64,000 nt of DNA from Setoptus koraiensis (Eukaryota > Arthropoda), in NCBI GenBank assembly GCA_048013815.1, contig CM106585.1:19344001-19408000 (forward strand), in the 5' to 3' direction. How positions within the stretch are numbered: the stretch's first letter is position 1; the number at the start of each line of letters is the position of its first letter. This document shows positions 43,381-54,588 of this stretch, one piece after another. Position numbers and translations under genes: made by a program. Under the pieces are notes generated by a model. It saw only the letters and a list, made by a program, of their open reading frames with translations. It searched no databases and was not told the DNA's origin.

Positions 43381-44887
43381 TGACCTATCTACAACTGATA
43401 TGTGGACAACTTTGTCAGGTAAGGAAGTTCAGGCACCTGTTGCTATATATTCCGCCCGCGATAGGGACCACTTAGCATCTCATTACAAGACTATCTCATT
43501 ACATACATTATCTATTGCAATCTAGGATGTAAACTAAATTAAATGAAGGATCGAATATAAATATATGTATATATTGCCGCCAAGGTTCAAGGTTGCAGCT
43601 TGTCTTTATGTTGCAGTCATTGCTAGTAGACTCATAAAAGATGAACTGATATCTGACTATTGAAAGGATAGTACAAAAATCCGCCTTGACCATTCTGATC
43701 GGCCATAGGATAGCAATGGTTATTATGACCAGGTGAGCCTGTTACTACGGCCACTGCATAAGTATAACGAGAACCTTGGTTGCAGTTTTTTTATATAGAT
43801 TGGCTTAGCCTTTGCACCTTAAGCATACGCATTGGCAATGCTTACAACAACAACAACACAAAGAGGATGGTTGGGACAGCAAAAGAAGATGGAGATGAAT
43901 AAAAAGACGAAGAAGTCATTGATTTCAGAACAAAGAGATGATATCGAAGCACGATGGATACAACGTTCCAGCACACTAAGTTAAATATAGTAAAAAACCA
44001 AATGCGTTCTTTTATGCGCAACGACTAATAAAAAGAATCTGCTGAATAGAAAAAGAGACGATGGACAAGAAGAAGTTTAATTAATAGATGATACGCATTA
44101 CACTATGTGGTGTTGCAGTGGAGTAGTTAACTTAATGTTGCTGTAATCTGAGGAGGATTTGTAGTTGGAAGATGGTCAGAGAGAGAAGCTTGTTACTACG
44201 TCAGTAAGTCCAGGTCGAAGCGAAGAACTCATAAATAAGTTTTCTAGTGTGTGTATTCACCTTGCTTTTCATCCTCCTCAATCTATTCATCGCAGAGTAA
44301 TGATGGGCAAGAACTTCAGGAGGTATAGTGAGTTGAAGAAGACGAAGAAGAAGTAGATGAAGACTGCTAGTTGAATATTCTTTTGTTAGTGCCCAGTCTA
44401 GACCCGCTAAATTATTTTACTCTTTCTCTATGCTAAGCCTCACTAGTAAAGAATCTTCCGCATTCAGTGAGTTTGTCTAATTTGTTTAGGTGAATTTGAA
44501 TTATAAGTTACTGATTGATTTTGAAATCCTCATAAGTCTTATGTTCCATCAAGAGGAAACACCTTTCGAGAAAGAAAGAATCAGTCATTTGTAGTTTATT
44601 TTTCGCAAAACTATATAACATCTTCTAGTATATATAGATATAGTTATACACATATAACTATATATCTATATATTTATAAATAATTCAAGATCTAGATTGA
44701 CAAGTGGTTTAAATAATACCAATCACAGTAAGTGTGTTATCGCAAAGCTTATCGTTATTATTATTAATGTTATAATCGAATGGCATTGTAAGCATTATAC
44801 CTAGATATACTATTTTATAAATCTTTTTGATTACTGATTTAAATTGTCTCCTATCAATCAATCGATCATCACTACAAATTAAAGAAG
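43381..44887. other. Intergenic region with AT-rich palindrome
   Basis: About 1.5 kb. GAAGAAGA-rich stretches at 43.9-44.4 kb, and an AT-rich inverted repeat at 44629-44672 that is listed separately. Presumed promoter of the next gene at the right end. Confidence 0.5.
44629..44672. repeat. Near-perfect AT-rich inverted repeat
   Basis: Arms TATATATAGATATAGTTATA and TATAACTATATATCTATATA around a CACA spacer, 20-bp arms with a small offset. It lies about 215 bp upstream of the Val/Pro/Ala-rich gene. Could be a slippage product or a structured AT tract; no function claimed. Confidence 0.7.
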
Positions 44888-47501
44888 ATGCTTCCTCAAA
44901 CACAATACATCCTATTGATAGTGTGCACTTTGGTGTCATTGGCACATTGTTCATCAATTAAAGGATATCAATATGTACACCAAAGAGACGAGCCTAGATC
45001 AATCAAATTATCACCAGCAAACAATCTCGACAGACAGCAAGCTTCACGCGCTGGTCAGCTCCACAATCCAATATATGAAACCGGAAGCAAACCACAACCA
45101 AATGTTCCAGTGTTAGAGAGTACAAAGAAATTGTACAATGAAGAACTACTCAGACGACAGCAACAACTACATGGTGGTAACCACAATTTACAACAACTAG
45201 CGGTAAAATCACAGCCAGTATATCAACCAGAAGAGAGCAGACAACAAGCTCCAGCCTCGCCAGTGGCCGCACCAGTGGCCGCACCAGTAGCTGCACCAGT
45301 AGCTGCACCCGCGGTTGTACCAGAAGCTGCTCCAGTAGCCGCACCAGTGGTCAGCCAAGCGGCTGCACCGGTAGCAGCACCAGTTGTTGATCCAGTGGTA
45401 GTTCCTGAACAAGTAAAATCACCAGTCGTAGAGCCACAACAAGCCGCTCCAGTACCAGAAGCTGCTGTTTCCCCAAAGAAACTAGAACAACCAGTTGTGC
45501 CAGTTGTTGCCAGCGAGCCACTACCAGCCGCTAGCGTGCGATCTGCACAACCAATAAAGGAGGAATCGGTGCCATCGCCAATTGCACCTGTCGCACCTGT
45601 CGTACCTGTTGTACCTGTCGTACCTGAGGCACCAGTTGTTGCCGCTCCTCAAGAGTCTGCACCCGCACCCGTTCAATCTGTACCAGAGCCAGCAGCTAGA
45701 GTAGGAGAGTCGCCAGTTGCAGCTCAACGCTCGCCAGAACCAGTTGTGGCTGCAGTGCCTCAAGTACCGGTGGTCGAACAACCAGCACCCCAAGTGCCTG
45801 TTGCGCCAAAAGAACAGCGTGTGAGCGCACCAGAAGTTCCCGAAGTGGCCAAGGTAGAATCGCCAGTTGCACCAATCGTACCTGTTGTTCCGGTTGCACC
45901 AGCTTCACCAGTCGCACCAGCTTCAGTTGTTGCGCAGCCGGTCGTAGAGCGTGTCGTTGAGCCAGTTGTGCCAGTTGTAAATAAAGAGAATGTTGTTGCT
46001 GCACCAGTTGTTGAGCCCCAACAACAAGTGGCCGCTCCCGTGGCTGCCGTCGTGCCACAAGCACCCGTGGTGCCAGTGGTGCCAGCAGCTCCAGTTGTTC
46101 CGGTGGTGCCAATTGTGCAACAACGCCAAGTTCAACAAGTGTCGCCAGTTAGTTTGAAATCCGACGAGGAGGTCCTGAACGGCGTGCCCAGCTTAAATCA
46201 AGAAGACTACGCCTCGGTCGAGGTGCCCGCGCCAGACCCGGGTCTCGTACTGTCGGAGCCAATTGATAGCGCAACAAAACTGTTGATCGATCTAGATGAG
46301 CATGTACAAAAGTTTCTACCAGCCGAAGAGCAACAACAACAGTCGCAATCTCAACCACAATCAAACTCGCCCGGTGACTATGCTAACTATCCCGTAGCAC
46401 CATTAGAGCAACCGTCGCCATTGGCAACCGGCAAAGATCTATCCAATGGACCATTATCGCCTTACTCAGGAAATGATGATCCAATCGTGCCACCTTTGCC
46501 ATCATTGGTAGGAGTTGAGCAAGCGTCACCAGCATCGGCAGTTGTTGCAACTGTTGCGGCTGCATCATCGTCGGCTGCTCTATCATCGCCATCCTCATCC
46601 TCATCACCATCAGTATCATCATCATCGTCGTCGCCGTCATCGTCGGCCACCCGCCAAAACAACCCTCAAAATCAACAACAGGTTATCAATCAGCTCCTAG
46701 ATCAATTGGACGCATTACAGGCCAGAATACAAGTGAGTACATCGCCTTTTCCAGCTGACCAAAGCTGACGATCTCTATAACTATGCTCTATCTAGGATCT
46801 GGAAAAGTTGATTGCGACCACGGCTACATGATATAACCACTACTACTACCATCACCATTGAGACAATAGCTATACAGCGAAACAAGTTCAATGAGAATGA
46901 CTATGAGTGAATGACTCGACCAATATCATGCGAGCCGGTAACTGGCCACAATCAATCAAGCAGTTTACTACGTCGAATACTATAAACAAGATATCAGATT
47001 AGACATTCCATCATTGAGCTCTCATAGATGAATTTTTGTCTAGTCAGATTTGTACAGGCCATTAACCTTGATCATTGAACATCCTTACCATTGCGCTTAA
47101 AATTGCATCATCCACTAACCACTGTCCAATCTTCTTACTGTTGTTCGTTTGCACTGAATTTCTTCATCATATCTTTGATTATATAAACCTTACAGGATAC
47201 TATTAAACAACTTGTGGCCCGTCGTCGCTATGTTCTTAGTGCCGTCATCACGCCAATGGGTACCTATGTACGCCGAGTAAGAACCAACTTGGAACGATTG
47301 CAAAACAGATTGTCGGCACTACAAGCCGCGGCCACATCAATGGGAGGCGGAAACAATCGTCCGGGTGGTTTTGTCGATGCTGCAGCCATTGAAAATATGA
47401 GACGTCGCATTGATGAAATAAGCAAACGTATCAGTGACATCATTAATCGTATTAGATTCAGTCTAACACCTACCTCGGCCCCAATGAACAACGGAAAATA
47501 G
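44888..47501 (+). CDS. Val/Pro/Ala-rich secreted protein with two alternative last exons
   Basis: Exon 1 is 44888..46732 (615 codons). Signal peptide [21 protein letters not shown]; then a Gln/Asn-rich lead; then a very long Pro-Val-Ala repeat ([26 protein letters not shown] units); then an acidic block ([18 protein letters not shown]); then a Ser-rich stretch and a leucine-zipper-like helix ([17 protein letters not shown]). A GTGAGT donor follows in phase 0. Two downstream exons fit: 46796..46831 ([11 protein letters not shown], short end) and 47196..47501 ([17 protein letters not shown]..., about 100 aa, basic and helical). Both begin with Asp and extend the heptad pattern. Products are about 626 and 716 aa. 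The repeat composition resembles elastic or cuticular matrix proteins, but no named family is recognised. Confidence 0.75.
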
Positions 47502-48233
47502 ACAATCGAACGCGTATAACACGATTCAGGCTAATTCAATCTATTTATTCTAATTTATTTCCACTTCTAATTTATTTATAAAATGCGATTGAATTAACAA
47601 ACAAACCAGTGTGCCGAATTAATATCACGATCTAAATATCTATATAAAGAGAACGCTTTTCGTAATTTGATTTAATTTATCGGTATTCGATGACGAAAAG
47701 CACTACTGCAGCTCGTTCGCGCTATGCACAAACCAATTATTTCTTATGGTCTGATGTCTGACTCTCTCAAACGGATTAGTCCAATAAATAACTATAATTA
47801 TTTATAATGATTACTCTCTGAACTTCGAAGTCTCAACTCAAAAAGAACAAACAAAATTCTCTAGGCAGGAAGCGAAGGTTTTGCAAAAGAGACACTCCAG
47901 ACATTCTTTCTACGTCTAGAAGAAAGCGCGGAGAAAAAGAGCTCAAACATCTACGACGTAAAGAAAGCGAGTCAAGGAGTTTCAGATATTAACGACAAAA
48001 TACCGCCACTGTCGTTATGGCTTCTCACTTCACACCAGGTGCATTTCGAGCTGCTGGGCCGCGATCGCAAAGAAATATAATTCGATGGATATCACCGTAT
48101 AGCAACGACTAGTTCGATCAGATTATGATGCCAAGCGATATTTGATTTAGCTAAATATTTGGATAGTTTGTTGAATAATAATATGAGTTTCTTTTAATCT
48201 TGTTTACCTGTCTTTTCACCAATTCACTCTCGA
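47502..48233. other. Convergent intergenic region
   Basis: 3' flanks of the Val/Pro/Ala-rich gene and of PSMB7. AATAAA-type sequences occur near 47785. Nothing else recognised. Confidence 0.5.
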
Positions 48234-49194
48234 TCATTCTTCCATTGGCACGTGTTCTACATGACTACTAACCACGTCGAATGGAATTTTTGTGGATTTC
48301 AAGACACCGGTGCTTCCCGGTTTGTATTTGTAGCTCTTCTGTCTGACACCTCGTTTGTTGGCGACCTCAAAAGGTCTCACGTAATCCACTTTATCTTTTG
48401 TAATAACACACATGTCAATGTTTGAACCAGAACCCAAGTCGTTGAAGACTCCAGCGGCAACGGCGTCCCTTACTAATTTTTTACCTTCCTCTAAGGACAT
48501 GTCTTTTTTCCAGCGAGACTCGAATACCGCCATGGCTGCTAAGCTACCCGAACCTAATGTCACATAGGGCAATGAATCTGAGGATCCATGTGGGTGTATA
48601 GAATACAAGCTTGGTCCAGATGTGTCAACACCACCCAATACCAGGGCTGCTCCAACATGCCCCTGATACTTGAATAGGTATCTCTTGAGCAGGGTCAAAG
48701 CCATCACAACTGGCACGGTGGAATTTGTATTAAGTCTGTGTAGTTCGACTTGAGACGCTATTAATTTCGTCAGAAAATCTGTGTCCGCCGCTGTACCAGC
48801 TCCACAGCAGTAAATGTTGGAAGCAATATTGTGTATTTTGGAGCAATCCTTGTCAGCTATGATTGTATCAGCAGTTGCACGAGTATCAGCGCCAAGTATG
48901 ACACCATCTTTGAAAATAATTCCGACAATTGTGGTACCGGTTTTAGTAGCAGTTGGCATCTTGTAGCCATTTTGAACTAATTTGGCGTTTCTACATTGAT
49001 ACAGGATGGAAGACGATATTGTCATTGTGATTAGATGATCACAATTATCTTAAATTCAGTGTCTGTTACTACAACTGTTTGACTGCTTCAAACAGAAACC
49101 TTCTATGGGTATGAGTTGCTTACCTTTCACAGAAATCATAATCGAAACCTGGTTTCTCCTGGATGGATTCGAATCCTTCTACCGATCTAAACAT
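48234..49194 (-). CDS. PSMB7: 20S proteasome subunit beta-2 (PSMB7/10), trypsin-like protease
   Basis: Two exons, 49124..49194 and 48234..48990, joined across a split Arg codon (donor GTAAGC, acceptor TCAATGTAG); 275 aa. It is a catalytic beta subunit of the 20S core with trypsin-like specificity. Exon 1 gives [23 protein letters not shown], the family-type propeptide start. Cleavage at KTG|TTIVG exposes the catalytic Thr at residue 43, as in the human propeptide length. Family blocks [38 protein letters not shown] and [20 protein letters not shown] are intact, and the C-terminal extension that embraces beta-3 is present. Reading exon 2 alone would give a false N-terminus. Confidence 0.95.
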
Positions 49195-49833
49195 GTTTTC
49201 TCCGAAGGTGTTTGAATTAATTGCAAGTTGACAGATAATATATTTGCTTAAATGTTGATTGAGTTGGTAATGATTATTTCAGACAGCAATGAGAAATTTT
49301 AAGTCAACAGATGATACCACAGTTACAATTCAGTTCACCTACACATGATTTGTGAGAGAGCATTATTGTATGAAAGCGAGTGCGCATTCTGTGCCGTTTT
49401 ACTGACGCCGAAAAAGTCGAAACAAAAGTCCACCGTGTGTCGTTGGACACTTTGGGAAGATGTTCAGTAAAAAATGTAAACCCTGGACTTTATTTTACTG
49501 TGCAAAATTGACCTAGGAACAGCTGATAAACACATTTGTCGAGTCGGGCAATCTCAAGTACTAGAGGCTCACCGCGATTTTTAAAGAAGTGAGAATCGCC
49601 GGGTAAAGTTTTGCCCAGTAGTCTATCTGCGGGGCAATTGTGGCGTCATTGTGTGAATAAATATTATTTAACAACACAATCAATAGTAAAACAACAATTA
49701 GGAAATAAGAGAGCTTTCAGTCATTTCAACATGAAAATGAGAGAAAACATTCAAACGACGCCCGATACATCCGGATAAGATCACAGAACAGAATCGACGG
49801 GAAATTTTTCCTCTAGAAAGTTCTAGTCCTGAA
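49195..49833. other. Divergent region PSMB7 / crotonase
   Basis: 640 bp between divergent start codons, expected to hold both promoters. No motif claimed and no other gene seen. Confidence 0.5.
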
Positions 49834-50823
49834 ATGGCACCAATAACTCCGAGATTGATAGGGCCTCTTCTCAGGTCCATATACCAGCTGCCGCTGTTAT
49901 CAGTCAAACCCGAATCCTTTTGTGGCCCAAAACTGTGGACTGACAGGAGAAAATTTTCATCTGCTAATGAGCAGCGGTCAGATGATGAAGGACCTATCTT
50001 GTACGAGATAGGGACTAAACATGTCAGGTACATCACCTTAAACCGGCCCTCGAAGAGGAATGCATTCAATATTGAAATGGTCCGAAATTTAAAGCATTAT
50101 ATTCAGGTATTCGATGAGGACGAAGATGCCCTGGTAGCTATCATAAGTGGTCGAGAGGGCAACTTTAGCTCTGGTTATGATCTCAATGAGCTGGTAGACA
50201 TAGATAGTGGCCAACCCAATATAAGCAACCTAGACAAGATGCTATTGCCAACGAATGGAAAACTGTCGCGTCACAAGATAGTAATAGCTGCAATGGAGGG
50301 ATATGCAGTTGGTTTTGGCTTTGAGTTGGCCCTAAGATGTGATATTCGTGTCGCAGAAAATGACACTATGATGGGCTTCTTGAACAGACGATTTGGGATA
50401 CCCATAGTCAACGGAGGTACAGTCCTTCTGCCGAAATTGATCAACGGATCTTCAGCCATGGAACTAATCATAACCGGACGAACTTTGCAGGTAACTGAGG
50501 CCATGCAGATGGGACTGATTAAACAAAAATGTGACATCGGTTGTTGTCTTGGAACTGCGACAAACTTGGCGAGATCTCTCACCAAATTCGATCAGGCAAC
50601 TTTGATGAATGATAAGAACTCATTATTTAATGCAGTCATGCAAGTCAACGACAATTCAGAGCTATCTCGACTTTTTTACGAGGAACGAATAAAAGGCCTA
50701 GATCAGTTCACCAATAGTCGGCCTCTCCATGTCGCGGTAAAGTTTCTGAACGGAGATGCTTGCCGGCATGGAAAGTTCAACCTCCAGAATAAAGTAGAAC
50801 AGATGCCAATTTGTACAGTTTAG
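49834..50823 (+). CDS. Crotonase-fold enoyl-CoA hydratase/isomerase family protein, probably mitochondrial
   Basis: 329 aa, single exon. N-terminus (MAPITPRLIGPLLRSIYQLPLL) is a plausible mitochondrial presequence. Crotonase motifs: NRPSKRNAFNIEM, oxyanion-hole segment SGREGNFSSGYDL, and IAAMEGYAVGFGFELALRCDIRVAEND. The first catalytic Glu position of enoyl-CoA hydratase (in GFELAL) is kept. Where classical hydratases have PE(I/V)xxG, this protein has NRRFGIPIVNGGTVLLP, a signature known from a bacterial-type crotonase subgroup. The second catalytic Glu therefore appears replaced, and a simple hydratase activity is doubtful. The substrate is not predictable. It is divergent from PSMB7. Confidence 0.88.
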   Translation: MAPITPRLIGPLLRSIYQLPLLSVKPESFCGPKLWTDRRKFSSANEQRSDDEGPILYEIGTKHVRYITLNRPSKRNAFNIEMVRNLKHYIQVFDEDEDALVAIISGREGNFSSGYDLNELVDIDSGQPNISNLDKMLLPTNGKLSRHKIVIAAMEGYAVGFGFELALRCDIRVAENDTMMGFLNRRFGIPIVNGGTVLLPKLINGSSAMELIITGRTLQVTEAMQMGLIKQKCDIGCCLGTATNLARSLTKFDQATLMNDKNSLFNAVMQVNDNSELSRLFYEERIKGLDQFTNSRPLHVAVKFLNGDACRHGKFNLQNKVEQMPICTV

Positions 50824-50957
50824 ATAGGTATTATTTATGGCATTTATGATGGGTATAAATATATGTGACTAGAAGTTATCTTCGTCGCTCAATATATTAG
50901 TTTAACATAATTACAATTTTATTGTAGTTGCTAGCTTATCGTAGTTAATAACCTGAT

Positions 50958-51722
50958 TCAACTGATTGATGGCGATTGGGTGATGGTAGCATTGGCGGCA
51001 GCACCTGCTGTAGGCAAATTTCTCGATCTAGCTTTGTCCAACCTATTCTGTAGGTGGACGTTTGTTGTTTTTAATTCCTCAACTTCGGCTTGGGCCTCTC
51101 TCAGATCGCGTAGCAATTTACGTTTTTCGCTTCTTAATTCATCCTGAACCTCTTCATCTTCTTTCAAAGACTGCTTCAGTCTAGTTATTGTATTTTCTTG
51201 CCTAGTGACATGTGTTTGAAGTAAAGCTAGTTCTTTTTCTGCTTTTTGGTGTTTATACTGGTATTCTCTTATTTGCTTACTGGCATCCCTATAGAATTCT
51301 AACAGCTTTTCGGGGCTCGTTAAAATTTCATTGTTCGTCAACTCTCCACCAATTTGAACCTGAGTAACAGCTTGGACAGTTTTATCATCACGATTCTTTA
51401 ATGCATCTTCTAGGTTGGCCTTATATTTTTCTAGCTCTTGTTCCAACTGCTGATAGTTAGTGAGAAGTTTCTGATGTTCTAATTCAATTTTTTCATAACA
51501 ATGTTTATCATGCTGTGTTTGCCTTTGAAATTCTTCCTTCAATTTGATATAATCTCTATTCAATAGATCATGTTGGCGGCTTTTGATTTTTATCTCTTTT
51601 TGAACAATTTTCAGTTGCTCCTCTAGCTCTTCTGTGATATCTTTCCTTTCTTCGACTTGATACCTGAGTAATTCTTTTTCACAATCTTGAACTGGTTGGA
51701 TGGCATTTGACGGGGGTTCCAT
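50958..51722 (-). CDS. Coiled-coil protein, unrecognised
   Basis: 254 aa, single exon, ATG at 51722 (MEPPSNAIQPVQ). Almost the whole chain is heptad-repeat coiled coil: residues ~12-110 (EELEEQLKIVQKEIKIK, LEHQKLLTNYQQLEQELEKY), a short break around the conserved-looking ILTSPEKLLEFYRDASKQI, then ~140-235 (LALLQTHVTRQENTITRLK, LREAQAEVEELK). The C-terminal tail is Ala/Thr/Ser. No signal peptide or membrane segment, so a cytosolic or cytoskeletal scaffold is likely. I cannot name the family. Confidence 0.7.
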   Translation of the reverse strand: MEPPSNAIQPVQDCEKELLRYQVEERKDITEELEEQLKIVQKEIKIKSRQHDLLNRDYIKLKEEFQRQTQHDKHCYEKIELEHQKLLTNYQQLEQELEKYKANLEDALKNRDDKTVQAVTQVQIGGELTNNEILTSPEKLLEFYRDASKQIREYQYKHQKAEKELALLQTHVTRQENTITRLKQSLKEDEEVQDELRSEKRKLLRDLREAQAEVEELKTTNVHLQNRLDKARSRNLPTAGAAANATITQSPSIS

Positions 51723-52668
51723 AGTGTGACAGGTTTAAGGCTGCTATTGACTGTTTGATAATTTCGTCTTTTTTTTTCTATTATAAAACAAGAATCTGTT
51801 GCATCATGGTCAGCCTAAAACGCATGATTTCGCTTTATTTTAGAGGGGTGGGTGTGGTCGGAGTGATTTTCTCTACCCAACTAGAATTTCCGTCCGCGGT
51901 ATCACTTACCGTATCGGTTCTTGTCGATTGTCATAACTTGGTTTCAAAAAACTTTTCACATACGAAGCCCAGTAGAGGCAATCCAAGTGGGCCGATAGTG
52001 AATCTAGTTATAAGTATGAACCTAATTGCAAAAATACTGAGTTGTCAAAGTAGCCCTACAATTGCTCTTAAAGGTTTACAATGTGTTAAGATGAAACTGC
52101 TCGAAGAAAGCTAGCGATTAGAGCCTATGAGTTGCACTCATATCACGCATGCACCCTGTTCATGCTCGAATCTCTGTTAGTATTTATTGATAAGTATGTC
52201 GGAAATCTCTTCGACGAGAATTCCAGTCATTAATACGAGAGATCTAAGTATTTATTTTAATCTTTAAGAATTTCATAAAGTGACATGTGCTCGAACATGG
52301 CTTCAACAGCAGAAAAAATATTCGAACAGATCATTGAACTTGGAGCTTGTACGGACGCGGTATAGGCTGGGTAGAGATGGTCACCCGGACCTTCGACTCA
52401 CACCTACCCGCAAATAGGCGAAATCAAATGTTCAAAAGCAGTTCATTTTGCAACACGTTCTTTTTCGCAATGGTAAACACCTCTCACCATTTACAATGTA
52501 TTAGACTATAGTTAGAATATAAATGTATGTAGCTTACAATTTATTATTGCCTATCACTTGAATATTAACCATTGATATAAACCGAGGTTTAGAATATCAC
52601 TGGACCACTTCGAGGACTTATATACCCCGGTCACCACTTTTATTTAATACCAATCAGACACTTACGAG
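51723..52668. other. Divergent intergenic region
   Basis: Between the coiled-coil gene and CLASRP. A short open stretch from an ATG at 52297 (MASTAEKIFEQIIELG) ends at a GTATAG that could be a weak donor; I do not call it. Nothing else seen. Confidence 0.4.
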
Positions 52669-54588
52669 ATGTGGCGGGAGGCTCGCAAACAGGAGAGGAT
52701 AACCAAGAAATTAATTACCGACCATAAGAAACGTGCCGAAAGAAGAAGGGAAAATGCTGCAAAAAATTGGTTGGATCCAACTACTCTGTTGCAAATAAAT
52801 GGTACTACGGCCAAAATCAACATAGATCCCAATGTTTTTCAGCAGGCGTCCTCGAATTTGATGCCCTGGCAAGGTGATACGGACAATATGATAGACAGAT
52901 TTGATATTAGGGCAAACCTTGAGTCTATCCCTGGTGATACAGCTAGAGACCCAAAGAAGAAGAATCAACCAACTAATGTCGATAGCGATGTGTCGTCAAT
53001 TCGCAAACAGCAGCTCAATTATGAGAGGTATCGAATCTTGATACAGGACGGTATCTTGGACATACCAGAAGATCGCCGTCTTGAATTGATCAGAAAGAAT
53101 GATTACATCAAGTCAACTAGGCCATTGCTCAAGATAAATCATAATCGTTCAAATGACAAACCAAAACATGTTCAACCTAAAGCCGCTGTTGGATTCGACT
53201 ACAACTCATTGTCCTCTGCAGAGAAACTCGATGTTGTTGACGGTGCAAGCGTTACCTGTCAGACAAACACCTCCTATACGGATTCGCAGCAGAGACCTGG
53301 TACTGATGATACAAAAATTTTTAATGACTCTGAATCATCTGACATTGAAATAGATGATACCATCGATATAAAATCCATCGATCATCAGCGTATTGATGAG
53401 ATTTCTAAGCGGTTCGGTTTGATTGGAGGCAGTTTCAAGGATATGGTTGACCAGGATAAACAAGAGGAAGAAAGGGCTCGTAAAAATAAAGAGGACGCCG
53501 ACAACAGACATTCTCTACTAAGTAATTTATCTCGTCACGAGAGACGCCATATTCCAAGTAAAATGCACAAAGATGAACAACAAAATCGTGTTAGGGATGA
53601 GTCTCTTCAACATGTAACAGCTGACAGAGACAACCATTTGAATGACCCAAAAAGGTCTCCTTCGTCTACATCTTCCTCATCATCTTCGTCGAGGTCTCTT
53701 CGATCGCCAACCAATGTCAGGAGAGAATTTATAACTAGTATTAGCCAGAAAGAGAGGGAATCAAAAAATTCAATCTCATCTGATGACGATAGGAAGAGCA
53801 AAAGAGAACTGCCAGCTAATAAAAAGAAATCAAGCTCAAAGTCTAGAAACAAACCTACGAAAGAGATAGTCTACGGCCCTGAACCTGCACCAGATAGTTA
53901 CGAACTGCAACTCTCTAAGAAAAACATACTAAATTTGCAATACAGTAGTAGTTCTAGTAGTGATTCCTCTCCTATACGAAAGCGTTCACGTAGTCGTTCA
54001 ACATCTCGTAGTCCTTTAAGACCGCGTGACAATTCGTCCGAACTCTCTCCAAATGCGGTCAAAAATTCAAAAAATTCTCCCATAGAATTCTACAACATAT
54101 CTAGAACTCGCGAGTCCAGAAACTCGACCAAAGATTATTCTAAATACAAAAGAAGGCATAGTAGTAGTAGTCTCTCGAGTCATTCTGCAGCATCTTCGAG
54201 GGTTAGACATCACCGCAGCTCAAAATCTCGTAGTTCGTCTTCATCATCATCGTCATCATCATCGTCCTCCTCTTCTACTTCAGGCTCGTCATCAACATCC
54301 TCTAGCTCTTCCTCGAACTCAAGATCTTCCAGTTCAACTTCTAGCAAGGGAAGCTCGTCAAGCTCGAGTTATAGTCCAACAGGTTCGCCAAGCAGAAGTA
54401 TTGAAATGGACACGGAACAAAAAAGTGATAATAGAAAAGGTAGACTCAGTATTCCTAGAAGCTCTAGAAGGAGTTGGCGAAGTCCAACTCCATTGGCTTA
54501 TCGAAGACACAAAAGATCAAGTCGTAGTGTTTCAAGAGAGTTGAGAAGAAAAAATAGGCATTCTAAAAGATCTCGATCTAGGTCCTGA
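52669..54588 (+). CDS. CLASRP: CLK4-associating SR-rich splicing regulator CLASRP (SWAP/SFRS16 family)
   Basis: 639 aa, single exon. Nuclear regulator of alternative splicing that interacts with CLK kinases in vertebrates. The N-terminus is diagnostic: MWREARKQERITKK, KKRAERRRE, NLMPWQGDTDNMIDRFDIRA and the NYERYRILIQDG block match the family's MWHEARK / KKRAERRRE / MMPWQGDTNNMIDRFDVRAHL / NYERYRGLVQN. The middle has DEISKRFGLIGGSFKDM. The C-terminal half is an extensive Arg/Ser domain with a long serine run (about 54230-54330) and RSRSRSTSRSPLRPR, ending KRSRSRS. Length and layout are normal for invertebrate orthologues. Lack of introns is typical of this neighbourhood. Confidence 0.93.
   Translation: MWREARKQERITKKLITDHKKRAERRRENAAKNWLDPTTLLQINGTTAKINIDPNVFQQASSNLMPWQGDTDNMIDRFDIRANLESIPGDTARDPKKKNQPTNVDSDVSSIRKQQLNYERYRILIQDGILDIPEDRRLELIRKNDYIKSTRPLLKINHNRSNDKPKHVQPKAAVGFDYNSLSSAEKLDVVDGASVTCQTNTSYTDSQQRPGTDDTKIFNDSESSDIEIDDTIDIKSIDHQRIDEISKRFGLIGGSFKDMVDQDKQEEERARKNKEDADNRHSLLSNLSRHERRHIPSKMHKDEQQNRVRDESLQHVTADRDNHLNDPKRSPSSTSSSSSSSRSLRSPTNVRREFITSISQKERESKNSISSDDDRKSKRELPANKKKSSSKSRNKPTKEIVYGPEPAPDSYELQLSKKNILNLQYSSSSSSDSSPIRKRSRSRSTSRSPLRPRDNSSELSPNAVKNSKNSPIEFYNISRTRESRNSTKDYSKYKRRHSSSSLSSHSAASSRVRHHRSSKSRSSSSSSSSSSSSSSSTSGSSSTSSSSSSNSRSSSSTSSKGSSSSSSYSPTGSPSRSIEMDTEQKSDNRKGRLSIPRSSRRSWRSPTPLAYRRHKRSSRSVSRELRRKNRHSKRSRSRS

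Noticed and set aside
44829-46700. Many off-frame and antisense ORFs in the Val/Pro/Ala and Ser-rich repeats
   Set aside because: Simple trinucleotide and hexanucleotide repeats stay open in several frames; only the sense frame has a signal peptide and fitting splice sites.
52297-52359. Short coding-like stretch MASTAEKIFEQIIELG before a GTATAG
   Set aside because: Weak donor, no downstream exon fits; CLASRP has its own clear start at 52669.
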